Shown one piece after another: positions 1 to 9,854 of a DNA stretch of 64,000 nucleotides (positions within the stretch are counted from its first letter, which is position 1; each line of letters opens with the position of its first letter). The position numbers were made by a program, and so were the translations under genes. Source of the stretch: CAVVZJ01 sp963752755 (lineage in GTDB: Bacteria; Planctomycetota; Planctomycetia; Isosphaerales; Isosphaeraceae); contig CAVVZJ010000004.1 of assembly GCA_963752755.1 (NCBI GenBank), forward strand, positions 372,001-436,000. The letters run 5' to 3'. Under the pieces are notes generated by a model, which saw only the letters and a program-made list of their open reading frames with translations, was not told the DNA's origin and made no database searches.

Positions 1-1067
1 CGCGAGGCCCGGTCGCGGGCGCGACGATAGACCGCCAGCAGGAGCGGTGCGAAGTCGGCATACTTGGCCGCTTCGCCCCGCTCAAACGCCGTCAGGTGCT
101 TTTTGGTGAAGAGGACCGGCTGCCAGTAGAAGAGAGCACGGAAGTCGTAGTCGTCGGCGAGGGCGTGGACCAGGCGGCGATTGGCGGCATAGGTGTCCAG
201 GACATTCTCGGTCAAGGCGTTGGCGTCCGGCTTGCCGCGGACCAGGGACGGGAACCGGGGTGCCGGCGCCCGGCCGGTCATCAGTCGCCAGCGGATCGCC
301 TCGGCGAGACGGAACATCGCCGAGTCGAGGACGAGGGTCCGCACACCGGCGGCGACGAGGCGGTACGGGCTCCGTCGGTCGGCGAATTCCCGCCGACGGT
401 TCGCCTCGTTCTGCGGCCAGCCGGCCTGCCCGTTCTGGTAGGCGGCGAGCACGTCATTGACCCCGTCGTAAAAGACGACGAGGTCCGGTCGACGCCCCGC
501 GCGCAGTTCCAGCATGAGGGCGATGACCTCCTGCGTGCTGACGTATCCGATCTCGCCGAAGTTCGTCACCTCAGCCGCGATCCCGCGCGCTTCGAGATCC
601 TTCGCGATCAGCGACGGGATCGTGAAATCGTCCCGCGATCCCACGCCCCAGGCCGCCGAGCCGCCGAAGATCCAGACCCGCGCCTGAGGGCGGCCGGTCT
701 CCGACCGTTCCCGCGGCGGCTGCCACGACTTGCGGAGGCCGCGGGCGTCGATATTGATCGTTTCCCCCCGGAACGGCTTCATGCGAAAATAAACATAGGG
801 ATGCCACTCCGACGTCTTCTGCCGGTTCTCGCGGAAGAAGGTCCGGGCCCAGGCTTCGCCGTCGTAGCCACCGGCGATGAGACGCGGGTCGGGGTGCTCC
901 AGCCCCAGGAAGATATCCTTCAATGTGAAGGCGAGTCGCAATCCCAGCTCCAGGCCAACCAGCAAGAGAAGCGTGATCCCAAGCAACCACCAGGCGGTCC
1001 GGAGTGCGTGCAAGGCACGGAGGATCGGGTGGAGAGATCGCGATTCGGGAAGGTCAGGTCGAGGCAT
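1..1067 (-). CDS. SGNH/GDSL-type hydrolase, membrane-anchored, 3' end cut by the window edge
   Basis: The reading frame runs without a stop from an ATG at 1067 to the window edge, giving about 355 residues, so the C-terminus is missing. A hydrophobic helix at about residues 28-48 looks like a signal anchor. The SGNH blocks can be seen: FGGSAAWGVGSRDD holds the candidate nucleophilic Ser (block I), NFGEIGYVSTQE is block II-like, and FYDGVNDV resembles block III with its Asn. The catalytic Asp/His pair would lie in the missing part. Relatives deacylate or esterify cell-surface glycans or lipids, but the substrate cannot be told from this sequence. The gene is followed upstream on the same strand by acpS with a short gap, which may mean co-transcription. 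Confidence 0.75.
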   Translation of the reverse strand, partial: MPRPDLPESRSLHPILRALHALRTAWWLLGITLLLLVGLELGLRLAFTLKDIFLGLEHPDPRLIAGGYDGEAWARTFFRENRQKTSEWHPYVYFRMKPFRGETINIDARGLRKSWQPPRERSETGRPQARVWIFGGSAAWGVGSRDDFTIPSLIAKDLEARGIAAEVTNFGEIGYVSTQEVIALMLELRAGRRPDLVVFYDGVNDVLAAYQNGQAGWPQNEANRRREFADRRSPYRLVAAGVRTLVLDSAMFRLAEAIRWRLMTGRAPAPRFPSLVRGKPDANALTENVLDTYAANRRLVHALADDYDFRALFYWQPVLFTKKHLTAFERGEAAKYADFAPLLLAVYRRARDRAS

Positions 1068-1122
1068 CGCCCACCTCAGTCGGAGGGAAGGGGGGCGGCC
1101 TGAAGGGGGGGTGGCCGTTTCT

Positions 1123-1563
1123 TCAGTCGATATCTTCGGAAGATTCGCCCGCGTTCTTCGGCGTCGGGCCGTGGCTCCCGGAACGACCGAGGGCCACGGC
1201 GTAGGCGGTGGCGTAGGTCCGGCAGTGGGAGATGCTGATCAGGATGTCGGCAATGCCGCGCACGACGGCCGCGTCCTTGGCGCCGCCACGGACGCGGACC
1301 TTCGGCTCGCCGCCGGGCTCGTTGCGTACCTCCAGGTCGGTCCACGCGATTCCGCGACTCCAGCCAGTGCCGAGGGCCTTGAGGATCGCCTCCTTGGCGG
1401 CCCAGCGGCCGGCAAAGTGCTCGATGGCGTGCTTGCGGGCCTGGCAGTAGTGGATCTCGCGTTCGGTGAAGACCCGTCGCAGGAACAGCTCGCCGTGCTG
1501 CTCGATCATCTTCCCGATCCGCACGCACTCGACGATGTCGGTGCCGATGCCCAGGATGTCCAT
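1123..1563 (-). CDS. acpS: Holo-[acyl-carrier-protein] synthase
   Basis: AcpS moves the 4'-phosphopantetheine arm from coenzyme A to the Ser of acyl carrier protein and so activates it for fatty acid and lipid A synthesis in the cytoplasm. The 146-residue product is slightly longer than usual for the family. It starts MDILGIGTDIVE, where the Asp binds Mg2+, and has the second signature RWAAKEAILKALGTG with the metal-binding Glu. I chose the ATG at 1563 because the family begins directly at this motif; the frame stays open for another 31 codons upstream without family similarity. The C-terminal tail after about residue 125 is low in complexity. Its neighbour downstream is the SGNH hydrolase. 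Confidence 0.9.
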   Translation of the reverse strand: MDILGIGTDIVECVRIGKMIEQHGELFLRRVFTEREIHYCQARKHAIEHFAGRWAAKEAILKALGTGWSRGIAWTDLEVRNEPGGEPKVRVRGGAKDAAVVRGIADILISISHCRTYATAYAVALGRSGSHGPTPKNAGESSEDID

Positions 1564-1880
1564 GCGGCTTGCGTTCCCGAGGCGCAGATGGGCGCTGATC
1601 GTTGCGGCCGATCGACCCCTCGACCGACCCGGGAGGATTCCCCGCCAACCTACCATTCCAGTCTAATCGGGCCATCCCCACCGCGTCACCCCGTCCCATC
1701 GAGAAGTTTCCCCGACCGCCAGGACCGGACCCGCACGCGAGCCGTTCCTCGATGGACGCGGTCGGCGCCGGGGGGGCCGTCGGATATACTTCGAAGTGGC
1801 AAACGCTAGACGGATGTGCCGTGCTCGTGTCCGGTACGATGATGGCCGATGGCCGAATGAATGAGAGAAAGGACTGTGCC
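1564..1880. other. Intergenic region between divergent genes
   Basis: This 317-base stretch separates acpS (minus) from the small membrane protein gene (plus), so it should hold promoters in both directions. A TATACT at 1785-1790 could be a plus-strand -10 box, but I see no convincing -35 box at the right distance. No open frame here resembles a protein. Confidence 0.4.
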
Positions 1881-2114
1881 ATGCCTTTCGGCTTCATCCC
1901 GAGCATCGGGCCGAGCGAATCCCTGATCCTTCTGGCTGCGACCGTCCTGCTCGTCTGGCCGGCGTGGCGGATCTGCTCCAAAGCGGGGTTCCCCGGGACG
2001 ATGGGGCTGTTGGTCGTCGTGCCCGGTCTGAACCTCGTCCTGCTCTATGTGCTCGCGTTCGCCGAGTGGCCCGTCCGACGCGGCGGGAACTCGGGCGCCG
2101 ATCGAGCCGTCTGA
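1881..2114 (+). CDS. Small membrane protein, function unknown
   Basis: The 77-residue product has two hydrophobic segments, at about residues 12-28 and 41-58, joined by a short basic loop (RICSKAGFPG) and followed by a polar tail. The segment around GLLVVVPGLNLVLLYVLAF is typical of small two-pass inner-membrane proteins found in many bacteria. I chose the ATG at 1881 because a GAAAGGA Shine-Dalgarno sequence lies about nine bases before it; the frame is open further upstream but without a comparable site. The gene sits between acpS (divergent) and the helicase. I do not recognise a function. Confidence 0.6.
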   Translation: MPFGFIPSIGPSESLILLAATVLLVWPAWRICSKAGFPGTMGLLVVVPGLNLVLLYVLAFAEWPVRRGGNSGADRAV

Positions 2115-2222
2115 ACCTGTGTCCACGCCGATGCGGTCAGCCGGGCCGCTGGCCTCCCGCGGATCGATCGACTCGGGTCCAGGGACCCGCCGCGAAACCG
2201 ACCCCAAGGACGGAATGCCGCG

Positions 2223-4472
2223 ATGGAACTGCTCGCCGACCTCACCCCCGCCCAGCGCGAGGCTGTGACCACAATCGAAGGGCCGCTGCTGGTCCTGGCC
2301 GGAGCCGGCTCGGGCAAGACGCGGGTGATCACCCGTCGCGTCGCGAACATGCTCCACCACGGCATCCCCGGCCAGCAGATCCTCGCCCTGACCTTCACCA
2401 ACAAGGCGGCCGGCGAGATGCGCCACCGCCTCGAATCGCTCGCGGCCGGCTCGGGCGTCTGGGTCGGTACGTTTCACGGACTCTGTGCCCGCTTGCTCCG
2501 GCAATATGCCCCGCTCGTCGGCCTCGATCGCGGCTTCACGATCTACGACCAGAGCGACCGCCTCCGCACGGTCAAGCAGGTGATGGAACGCCTGGAGGTC
2601 GAGTCGCTCGGCGTGACCCCGGAGCAGGTCGAGGCCGTCATCAGCCGGGCCAAGAACGACATGGTCTCCCCCGAGCAGTTCGCCCGTCGCGGCGACGCCG
2701 ACCACGTCGATGCGATCGTCTCGCGGGTCTATGGGGCCTATCAGGAACGCCTGATCGAGTCGTCGGCCGTCGATTTCGACGACCTCCTGAGTCCACATGG
2801 TCGCGATCCTGAAGAACCACAAGGACGTTCGCGCCGCGCTCGACGACCGGTTCCGCTACGTCCTGGTGGACGAGTACCAGGACACCAACCTCGCCCAGTA
2901 CGCGATCGTCCGGGCCTTCTCCGTCGATCGTCCGAACCTCTGCGTCACCGGCGACCCTGACCAGTCGATCTACGGCTGGCGTGGGGCGAACCTCAACAAT
3001 ATCCTCGAATTCGAGCACGACTTCCCTGGCTGCAAGGTCGTCAAGCTGGAGCGGAATTACCGGAGCACCAAGAATATCCTGAGCGTCGCCGACACCTTGA
3101 TCCGCCACAACCACCGTCGCAAGGCCAAGGCGCTCCTGACCGAGAATCCCGCTGGCGAGCCGGTCGAGCTGACTGTCTATTCGACCGAGACCGACGAGGC
3201 CCAGGGGGTCGCCTCCCGGATCGCCTCGCTGGTCCGCGAAGGCGAGTTCGACTTCCGCGACGTGGCCGTTTTCGTCCGGGTGACGGCCCTGACCCGACCG
3301 ATCGAGGCGGCCCTGCGGTCCGCGAAGATTCCCTATCAGGTTGTCGGGGGCGTCTCCTTCTACGAGCGCCAGGAGATCAAGGACGTCCTCGCTTACCTGA
3401 ACCTCCTGGCCAACCCGAAGGACGACATCGCCTTCGAGCGGATCGTGAACGTCCCGCCCCGCGGCATCGGCAAGACGACCCTCGACCGCCTCTCCGAGCG
3501 CGCCGCGGCGCTCGGGCTTCCCTTGCTGGCGATGGCCCGCGAGGCGTCGAATGTCCCCGGCATCAAGGACAAGACGGCTCGCGGCCTCCGGGACTTCGGG
3601 ATGCTGATGGACGAGCTGACCGCCCTGCGCGACCACGCCGCCGAGGAGGTGCTCCGCAAGGCCCTGAGCCTCAGCGGCTATCACGACCACCTGGAAGCCG
3701 ACGCCAAGGGCGGCGGCGAGGACCGGCTGGCGAACGTCGATGAACTTGTCTCGGCGGCTCGCCAGTTCGACCGCGAGCATCCGGGAGCGTCGATCCTCGA
3801 ATTCCTCGAAGAGATCAGCCTCGCCTCGGCCGTCGACCGCTGGAAGGACGAGGAAGGGGCCGTCACCTTGATGACCCTGCACGCCGCCAAGGGGCTCGAA
3901 TTCCCGGTCGTCTTCATCGTCGGCCTGGAGCAAGGGCTCCTGCCGCACGCCCGTTCGTCCGACAGCGACGCCGAGCTGGAAGAGGAGCGCCGGCTCCTCT
4001 TCGTCGGGATCACCCGGGCCCAGCGGGAGCTTTACCTGAGCCATTGCCGCGTCCGCGAGTTCCGGGGCCAGCGGTCAGTGACGATCCCCTCCGAGTTCCT
4101 CGGCGAGCTGCCCGAGGAGCCGATGCGGGTCGTCGATCGTTCGGACCCCTACCTCGGATTGCCCTCGATGCCCCGCCGCGCTCCCGAGCCGTCGTCCCGC
4201 GCCGCCTTCCTCCGGCGGCTTCCGACTGGTGACGGCCGCCGACCTCTCCGGCGCCGTGGCTGAGGTCGCCGGCCGGCCCGACCTGGCGCTCGTTCCGCCC
4301 GGGTGCATCGGTGCTGCATCCCCAGTACGGCATCGGCCGGATCGTCGCCATCGACGGCGCCGGACCGAACCGCAAGGGGCGGGTCGCGTTCGCAGTGGGC
4401 GGGGAGCGAACTTTCGTCCTGGCCAAGTCTCCGCTCCGGCTTGTCGGTGGCAATCGGCCGGATTCGAGGTAA
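2223..4472 (+). CDS. UvrD/PcrA/Rep-type DNA helicase, reading frame broken twice
   Basis: This is a superfamily 1A ATP-dependent 3'-5' helicase for repair and replication. Motif Q/I is LTPAQREAVTT with Walker A GAGSGKT; motif Ia is LTFTNKAAGEM; Walker B is YVLVDEYQDTN; then GDPDQSIYGWRGA, LERNYRS, VTLMTLHAAKGLEFP and FVGITRAQREL. The C-terminus holds the family's small terminal domain (GASVLHPQYGIGRI, 4302 onward) ending at TAA 4470-4472. The first frame (from 2223) leaves the family after FDDLL at about 2790 and the protein continues one frame over from 2797. A second, compensating shift lies between 4233 and 4263. The inferred length is about 750 residues, normal for PcrA. I consider the breaks likely sequence errors. 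Confidence 0.85.
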
Positions 4473-4585
4473 CGATTCGTGAGAATGGCCATGCAGGCCG
4501 GACACCGATTCATGGACTGTTGCGAGTATTCGTGAGACTCTGCTTTCCGATGAAATCGACACCTTCCTTGACAGGGATGCCCCGC

Positions 4586-5317
4586 ATGATCCGCCTGGGG
4601 GTGAATATCGACCACGTCGCCACGATCCGCCAGGCCCGCGGTGGCCGGGAGCCGGACCCGGTCTGGGCGGCGGTCCTGGCCGAGCTGGGAGGGGCCGACG
4701 GGATCACGGTCCATCTTCGCGAAGATCGGCGGCACATCCAGGATCGCGACGTGCGGTTGCTCCGCGAGACGGTGCGCGTCCGTCTGAACCTGGAGGCGGC
4801 GGCCGAGCCGGAGATCGTCGCGATCGCGCTGGAGGTCCGGCCGGATCAGGTGACGTTCGTGCCCGAACGACGCGCCGAGCTGACGACCGAGGGGGGCCTG
4901 GACGTCGTCGGCCAGCGGCAACGGGTGGCGGAGGCGTTGGCCCGCTGCCGCGATGCCGGGATCGCCGTGAGCCTGTTCATCGACCCCGACCCGGCCCAGG
5001 TCGCCGCCTCGGCCGAGCTGGGGGCGGTCGCCGTCGAGCTGCACACCGGCCGTTACGCCGAGGCGGCCGAGGGTCCGGAGCGTGACAAGGAGCTGAGGGC
5101 CCTGATCGAGGCCGGACAGCAGACGGTCGCCGCCGGGATGGCCTTGCACGCCGGGCACGGGCTGAATCTCCAGAATGTCGCCGACGTGGCCCGGATCGCC
5201 CGGATGGCCGAACTGAACATCGGCCACAGCATCGTCTCGCGGGCCCTCTTCATCGGTCTGGAACGAGCCGTCCGGGAAATGAAGAACTCCCTGGAAGCGG
5301 CCGTCCGGCAAGGTTGA
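4586..5317 (+). CDS. pdxJ: Pyridoxine 5'-phosphate synthase
   Basis: PdxJ condenses 3-amino-1-hydroxyacetone phosphate with 1-deoxy-D-xylulose 5-phosphate to pyridoxine 5'-phosphate, the last ring-closing step of the DXP-dependent vitamin B6 route. The 243-residue product is a typical TIM-barrel length. It opens with RLGVNIDHVATIRQARG, and further motifs are GITVHLREDRRHI with the catalytic His region, VSLFIDPD, AVELHTGRYA, LHAGHGLN and ELNIGHSIVSRA. The ATG at 4586 is preferred over the one at 4577 because AGGG at 4573-4576 is nine bases away from the former and abuts the latter. No reading-frame break is seen. The gene follows the helicase and precedes dapA on the same strand. Confidence 0.93.
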   Translation: MIRLGVNIDHVATIRQARGGREPDPVWAAVLAELGGADGITVHLREDRRHIQDRDVRLLRETVRVRLNLEAAAEPEIVAIALEVRPDQVTFVPERRAELTTEGGLDVVGQRQRVAEALARCRDAGIAVSLFIDPDPAQVAASAELGAVAVELHTGRYAEAAEGPERDKELRALIEAGQQTVAAGMALHAGHGLNLQNVADVARIARMAELNIGHSIVSRALFIGLERAVREMKNSLEAAVRQG

Positions 5318-5446
5318 ACTCCGAATTCATTCCCCACCTGGAAATCCCGGTCCCGTTTCGATATAATTCGCCGCTTCGGGTCGAACCTGTCACCATACGA
5401 CGACGTGATCGCGTCGCACACAAGAAGATCTGGGAGAAACGGGCCG

Positions 5447-6358
5447 ATGCCTTCGACGAGGGGTGGGATGTTCGCAGGCTGCACCGTCGCCCTGGTGACG
5501 CCCTTCCGCGACGGTGAGGTGGACTACGACGCCCTCGGCCGCTCGGTCGACTGGCAGATCGCCCAGGGAACCCCGATCCTCAGCCCGGTCGGGACGACCG
5601 GCGAGTCGCCGACGCTCTCGCATGAAGAGCATGAGCGCGTGATCGCCGCCGTGGTCGAACGGGCGGCCGGGCGGGCGAAGGTCCTGCCCGGAACCGGCTC
5701 GAACGCCACGACGGAGGCCGTCCGGCTGACCCGGTTCGCCGCAGCGTGCCGGCGCCGATGGCGCCCTGCTCGTCTCGCCCTACTACAACCGGCCCACCCA
5801 GGAAGGGCTCTATCGCCCACTTCGCCCTGGTGGCCGAGAGCTGCGACCTGCCGATGGTTCTCTACAACGTCCCGGGTCGGACCGGGCGGAACGTGGAGCC
5901 GGAGACCGTCGAGCGGCTGGCCCGGTTCGGCCCGATCGTGGCCGTCAAGGAGGCCAGCGGCTCGCTCGACCAGGTCAGCGATCTGGTGGCCCGGACCGAC
6001 CTGACGATCCTCTCCGGCGACGATAGCCTGACGCTGCCAATGATGGCCGTCGGGGCGCGAGGGGGTGATCTCGGTCGTGGCCAACCTCGTTCCCCGCGAC
6101 GTCCTGGCGATGATCGAGGCGTTCGGCCGCGGCGATCTGGACGAGGCCCGCCGGCTCCACCTGCGACTCTTCCCCCTCTGCCGCGATCTGCTCGGGATCG
6201 CACCCAACCCCATTCCCGTCAAGACCGCGCTGGCCTTGCTGGGGCGCGGCAACGGCGAGATGCGGCTTCCCCTCTGTCCCCCCGATGATCGGGCCCTCGA
6301 CACCCTCCGCCAGACCCTCACCCGCTACGGCCTCACCGAGACCCCGCGTTCATCGTAA
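5447..6358 (+). CDS. dapA: 4-hydroxy-tetrahydrodipicolinate synthase, frame broken three times
   Basis: DapA condenses pyruvate with aspartate semialdehyde, the first committed step of the diaminopimelate/lysine branch. Family hallmarks are CTVALVTPF near the N-terminus, SPVGTTGESPTLS (Thr pair), YYNRPTQEGLY, LYNVPGRTG (catalytic Tyr) and IVAVKEASGSLDQ, whose Lys forms the Schiff base. The protein changes frame near 5745, near 5813 (CGCCCAC, apparently one extra C) and near 6060 (CGAGGGGGTG, one extra G). The three shifts sum to zero, and the span gives about 303 residues, close to the usual length. The ATG at 5447 has GGGAG ten bases upstream; 5468 is an alternative. A TATAAT at 5362-5367 may be a -10 box. 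Confidence 0.85.
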
Positions 6359-6676
6359 GAAATGCACGACCGATCGATTTTTCAATTTTCAGGGCATTTG
6401 GCCCTCGTCAAAGTACGATCGCTGGCATATCATATTCGATAGGAAGCTAATGGCTTCTGGCCCGTCTCGATGACTTGCGGGATGCCTTCGGTCCCCGATC
6501 GGTCGGTCGGAGCGGGCCGCGGACTCAGTCAGCGAGGAATCCCCCCGCGACGAGCCTGACGCGGTCCGTCGCTTTCGCCGCGACCCACGCCGGCCGGTCC
6601 CCCTCCCGGCAACCCAGTCGAGGACCCGGCCCGTCGGCGATTTTCGATAGTCCTTTCACTTCCAGGACCAATGGAT
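6359..6676. other. Intergenic region upstream of the ArsR-type regulator
   Basis: About 318 bases between dapA and the regulator gene. Its first part (6360-6450) is much richer in A and T than the surroundings and contains CATATCATATTCGATA, which would suit a promoter, but I cannot fix a -35/-10 pair. I see no gene. Confidence 0.35.
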
Positions 6677-7087
6677 ATGGCTCGCAAGACCACGACAAGC
6701 ACCAAGCGCACCGGGGGAACCAACGGCTCCGTCATGACGGAGATGCCCCCGGTCTCCGAGCAGTCCGTCCGCGACCTGGCCCAGGTCTTCAAGCTCCTCA
6801 GCGACGAGACCCGGCTGCGGATCCTGCTCTATCTAGCCCAGAACGGCGAGCTGCACGTCACCGACCTCTGCAACCGGCTCGGCCAGAGCCAGCCGGCGGT
6901 TAGCCACCACCTGGCCCTGCTCCGGGTCAGTGGCCTGATCGAGTCCCGCCGCGAGGGCAAGCACAACTTCTACTCCGTCCGTTCCGACTTCTTCGGCGAG
7001 ATGCTCCACGAGTTGCTCTCCGCGACTGGCGACATGCCCAAGAAGATCCGGTTCCACGACTTCCTGCTGAACTATGAGGGCGCCTGA
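6677..7087 (+). CDS. ArsR-family winged-helix transcriptional regulator
   Basis: The 136-residue cytoplasmic protein has a winged helix-turn-helix of the ArsR/SmtB type at about residues 30-110: LAQVFKLLSDETRLRILLYL, then LHVTDLCNRLGQSQPAVSHH as the recognition helix, and LRVSGLIESRREGKHNFYSV as the wing. The N-terminal 28 residues are Thr/Lys-rich and probably disordered. I do not see the ELCVCDL-type cysteine pair of arsenic/cadmium sensors in the recognition helix (it reads VTDLCNRL, with one Cys), so metal sensing is doubtful. The start at 6677 has AGGA nine bases upstream; the ATG at 6671 is too close to it. A strong hairpin follows at 7139. Confidence 0.88.
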   Translation: MARKTTTSTKRTGGTNGSVMTEMPPVSEQSVRDLAQVFKLLSDETRLRILLYLAQNGELHVTDLCNRLGQSQPAVSHHLALLRVSGLIESRREGKHNFYSVRSDFFGEMLHELLSATGDMPKKIRFHDFLLNYEGA

Positions 7088-7516
7088 TCGCGCCGCCACG
7101 GTCTCGAACAACGCGAATGGCCCTGCTTCCACTTCGAAGACGCGGGAGTGGAGCCCGATCTCGGGCTTCCACTTCCGCGTCGTTGCTTGCGCCCGTCGCG
7201 TCGCAAGATGGAGCCGCCATCGCCTCCACGACCCACGAGGTCGCCCGGTTCACCTTGACCGCCATGCCAGCCCGGCGCAATATGTCCGGCCGAGGGCGAA
7301 CCTCGTGCCAACGTTCACGGACTCGACCCCGCATCGACCCGCGCTTCGGCCGGATGGCTGGTCGCGGGTGGGCCGACGGTGGAAGCCGATGCCGCCGACC
7401 CCTCGACCCGCCGAAGGACCGGCGGGCGGGACCGCCACGCGTCGGGAGGACGCGACGGCCCTTGCGGTAGCCTGACGACCCCGGACCGTCGCCGGCCGGC
7501 GGAAGGAGTAGGAGCC
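7088..7516. other. Intergenic region with a hairpin, no gene seen
   Basis: This 429-base stretch between the ArsR-type regulator and the OmpH-like gene has only Arg/Pro/Ser-rich open frames of the kind that arise by chance in GC-rich DNA. It holds the hairpin at 7139-7181. I see no clear promoter motif, although one for the envelope gene block is expected here. Confidence 0.4.
7139..7181. terminator. Long imperfect hairpin behind the ArsR-type gene
   Basis: The arms 7139-7158 (GACGCGGGAGTGGAGCCCGA) and 7161-7181 pair with one mismatch and one bulge around a 2-base loop. There is no T-tract, so it may be a terminator-like or processing structure or a repeat remnant. It lies 51 bases after the regulator's stop codon. 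Confidence 0.4.
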
Positions 7517-8245
7517 ATGCCGACGAACCCGCGTGCCCGTGCCGCCTGCGCCCTGGGACTGGCCCTGGTGGGACTCGTGGCCCTCGTGGCCCGCACCAGC
7601 GGCCAGGACAACGCCGTTCGGCGTACCAACGGCCAGACCGGCGGCCGCCCCGCGATCGCACCGGCCATCATCGGCTGCATCGACATGGACGCCGTCTTCA
7701 AGGGCTACAAGAAGGTCGATTTCCTCCGCAAGCAGATGGAGACCGAGGCCGAGGCCAAGAAGGGCGAGCTCAGCGCCATCCTGACCCAGGCCCAGCAGCT
7801 CATGCAGGAGATGGAAAAGCTCCAGCAGGGCTCCGAGGACTTCAAGAACAAGGATGCCAAGCTCACCGAGCTTCGCGCCAAGCTCGACGCCTCTCGCGAG
7901 TCGGCCCAGAAGGAGTTTGCCCAGAAGGAGGCCGAGGCCCTGGCGACCGTCTACAAGGAAATCCAGACGATGGTCGCCTACGTCGCCAAGAGCTACGGCA
8001 TGACCTACGTCATGCGCGTCTCCAACGAGCCGGTCACAGGCACCGATCCGAACTCGGCCGTCATGGCCCTGTCGCGGGCCGTCGTCTACAACGACTCGTC
8101 CACCGATGTGACCAACGTGGTGCTCCGGCTCCTGAACCAGCAGTACGCCAAGACCAACCCGGCGGCGGCCGCTCCGGTCCAGACGGCGCCGGCGCCCGCC
8201 TCGGCCCCGGTGACCCCTGCGGCCGCGCCGCGCGGGGGACGTTGA
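7517..8245 (+). CDS. OmpH/Skp-family periplasmic chaperone-like protein
   Basis: The 242-residue product has a signal peptide (about residues 8-27, ending at RTSGQ), then IIGCIDMDAVFKGYKKVDF, the usual start of the OmpH/Skp domain. A long charged coiled coil rich in Lys, Glu, Ala and Gln follows to about residue 150, then a C-terminal part and a Pro/Ala tail. Skp holds unfolded outer-membrane proteins in the periplasm. Its place directly before lpxC-fabZ and lpxA matches the common skp-lpxD-fabZ-lpxA neighbourhood, although lpxD is absent here. GGAGTAGGAG lies just before the ATG at 7517. The frame is intact. Confidence 0.82.
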   Translation: MPTNPRARAACALGLALVGLVALVARTSGQDNAVRRTNGQTGGRPAIAPAIIGCIDMDAVFKGYKKVDFLRKQMETEAEAKKGELSAILTQAQQLMQEMEKLQQGSEDFKNKDAKLTELRAKLDASRESAQKEFAQKEAEALATVYKEIQTMVAYVAKSYGMTYVMRVSNEPVTGTDPNSAVMALSRAVVYNDSSTDVTNVVLRLLNQQYAKTNPAAAAPVQTAPAPASAPVTPAAAPRGGR

Positions 8246-8353
8246 GGCCCATCGTGAATCGAGAGGAGGGGCGAGGATCAAGGCCCCCGCCCCTCCGATC
8301 GCGACCGTGGCCAAGACAGCCGCTTGCCCATGCTCAGGGATGAGTCAACGCTC

Positions 8354-9690
8354 ATGCAAACCGCCAGGCGCAAACAGCAGACGATCGCCCGGGAGGCCGG
8401 TGTCCGGGGAATCGGATTCCTTACGGAGGCCGACGTCGCCCTCCGGTTCCTGCCCGCGGCGCCCGAGACCGGCATCGTCTTCCGACGGGTCGATCTGCCC
8501 GGCTCTCCGGAGGTGCCCGCCCATGTCCGCCACGTCGTCCCCCGCCAGCGCCGCACGACGCTCCAGCGAGGCGAGGCGATCGTCGAGATGGTCGAGCACG
8601 TGATGGCCGCCCTCGCCGGTCTGCGGGTGGACAACTGCGTCGTCGAGATCGACGCCTCCGAGACCCCCGGCTGCGACGGCTCCAGCCGCGCCTTCGTCGA
8701 GGCGATCGCCGAGGCCGGCCTGGTCGAGCAGGACCGCCCGCGACGCAACCATGGTCATCGACCGGCCAATCACCGTCCGCGAAGGGCCGGCCGCTCTCAC
8801 CGCCCATCCGGGCTTGACCGATGCCCTGGTCCTCTCCTACAACCTCGACTTCGGCCACCACACGCCGATCGGCCGCCAGAGCCGCTTCGTCGAGCTGACC
8901 CCAGAGCACTTCCGCGACGAGATCGCCCCCAGCCGCACCTTCCTCCTCGAACCCGAGGCCCGCGCCCTCCGCGACGCCGGACTCGGCAACCGGCTCAGCG
9001 AGGCGGACCTCCTGATCTTCGGCCCCGAAGGCCCGATCAACAATACCTTACGCTTCCCCGACGAGTGCGTCCGCCACAAGCTCCTCGACATGGTCGGCGA
9101 CCTCGCCCTTGCGGGCGCCGATCTGGTCGGCCACGTCGTCGCCCACCGCTCCGGCCACCAGCTCAACGCCAGGCTCGTCCGCGAGATCCTCCGCGGCGCC
9201 GAGGGCGACCGGTCGACGCCCAGTACTCGCTTCGACCCGGACTCCATCGACATCGGCTGCGATCATGGCGATGCTGCCGCATCGCTATCCGTTCCTCCTG
9301 ATCGACCGCGTGCTGGAACTGGAGCCCGAGCGGCGAGCCGTCGCCATCAAGAACGTCACCATCAACGAGCCGTTCTTCCAGGGTCACTGGCCCGGTCGAC
9401 CCGTGATGCCGGGCGTCTTGATCCTCGAATCGCTTGCCCAGGCCGCGGGTCTCTTGATCGCTCAGAAGTTTGGCGGTGCCCTCTACGATGCCGTCATCGC
9501 CTCGATCGACGAGGCCAAGATCCGACGGCCGGTCGTACCAGGCGATCAGCTTCGTCTGGAAGTCGTCGCCCGTCGGCTCTCGGTCCGGCTCTCGGAGTTG
9601 CGGACCCGCGCCCTGGTGGACGGCCACGTCGCCGCCGAGGCCAAGATTCGCTTTGCCCTGATCGAGAAACGGAGGACCGGCGCCGCCTGA
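8354..9690 (+). CDS. lpxC: LpxC-FabZ fusion: UDP-3-O-acyl-GlcNAc deacetylase plus hydroxyacyl-ACP dehydratase, frame broken twice
   Basis: The N-terminal part is LpxC, the zinc deacetylase that commits UDP-acyl-GlcNAc to lipid A: GIVFRRVDLPG, VEHVMAALAGL (zinc His), RHKLLDMVGDLAL (zinc His and Asp) and VVAHRSGHQLN (catalytic His). The C-terminal part is FabZ: MLPHRYPFLLIDRVLELE with the active His, FFQGHWPGRPVMPGVL and the Glu region. The protein shifts frame near 8745 and again near 9258, where ATCGGCTGCG seems to carry one extra G. Restoring that base gives DSIDI-AAIMAM with no stop or gap between the two domains, so this is a real fusion as in Bacteroidetes. The start could also be 8330; 8354 fits the family length. 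Confidence 0.85.
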
Positions 9691-9854
9691 GTTGACCCCG
9701 GGAACAAGACGCGCATCCTCGCCCACGGAACGGCGAGGGGCAACGTCGAGCCAACCGCCCGGCCGGGTCGGTCCGCTCGTCGCGAAAAAACCCAATTCCG
9801 CCCGGCCGCCGACGCCAAGGATGGCGTCGTGACCCCTCAGGGATGCGAGGAATC

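Noticed and set aside
4229..4585. N-terminal extension of PdxJ by more than 100 codons
   Set aside because: The extension overlaps the corrected C-terminal domain of the helicase and has no similarity to PdxJ, which starts at its VNIDHVATIRQ motif.
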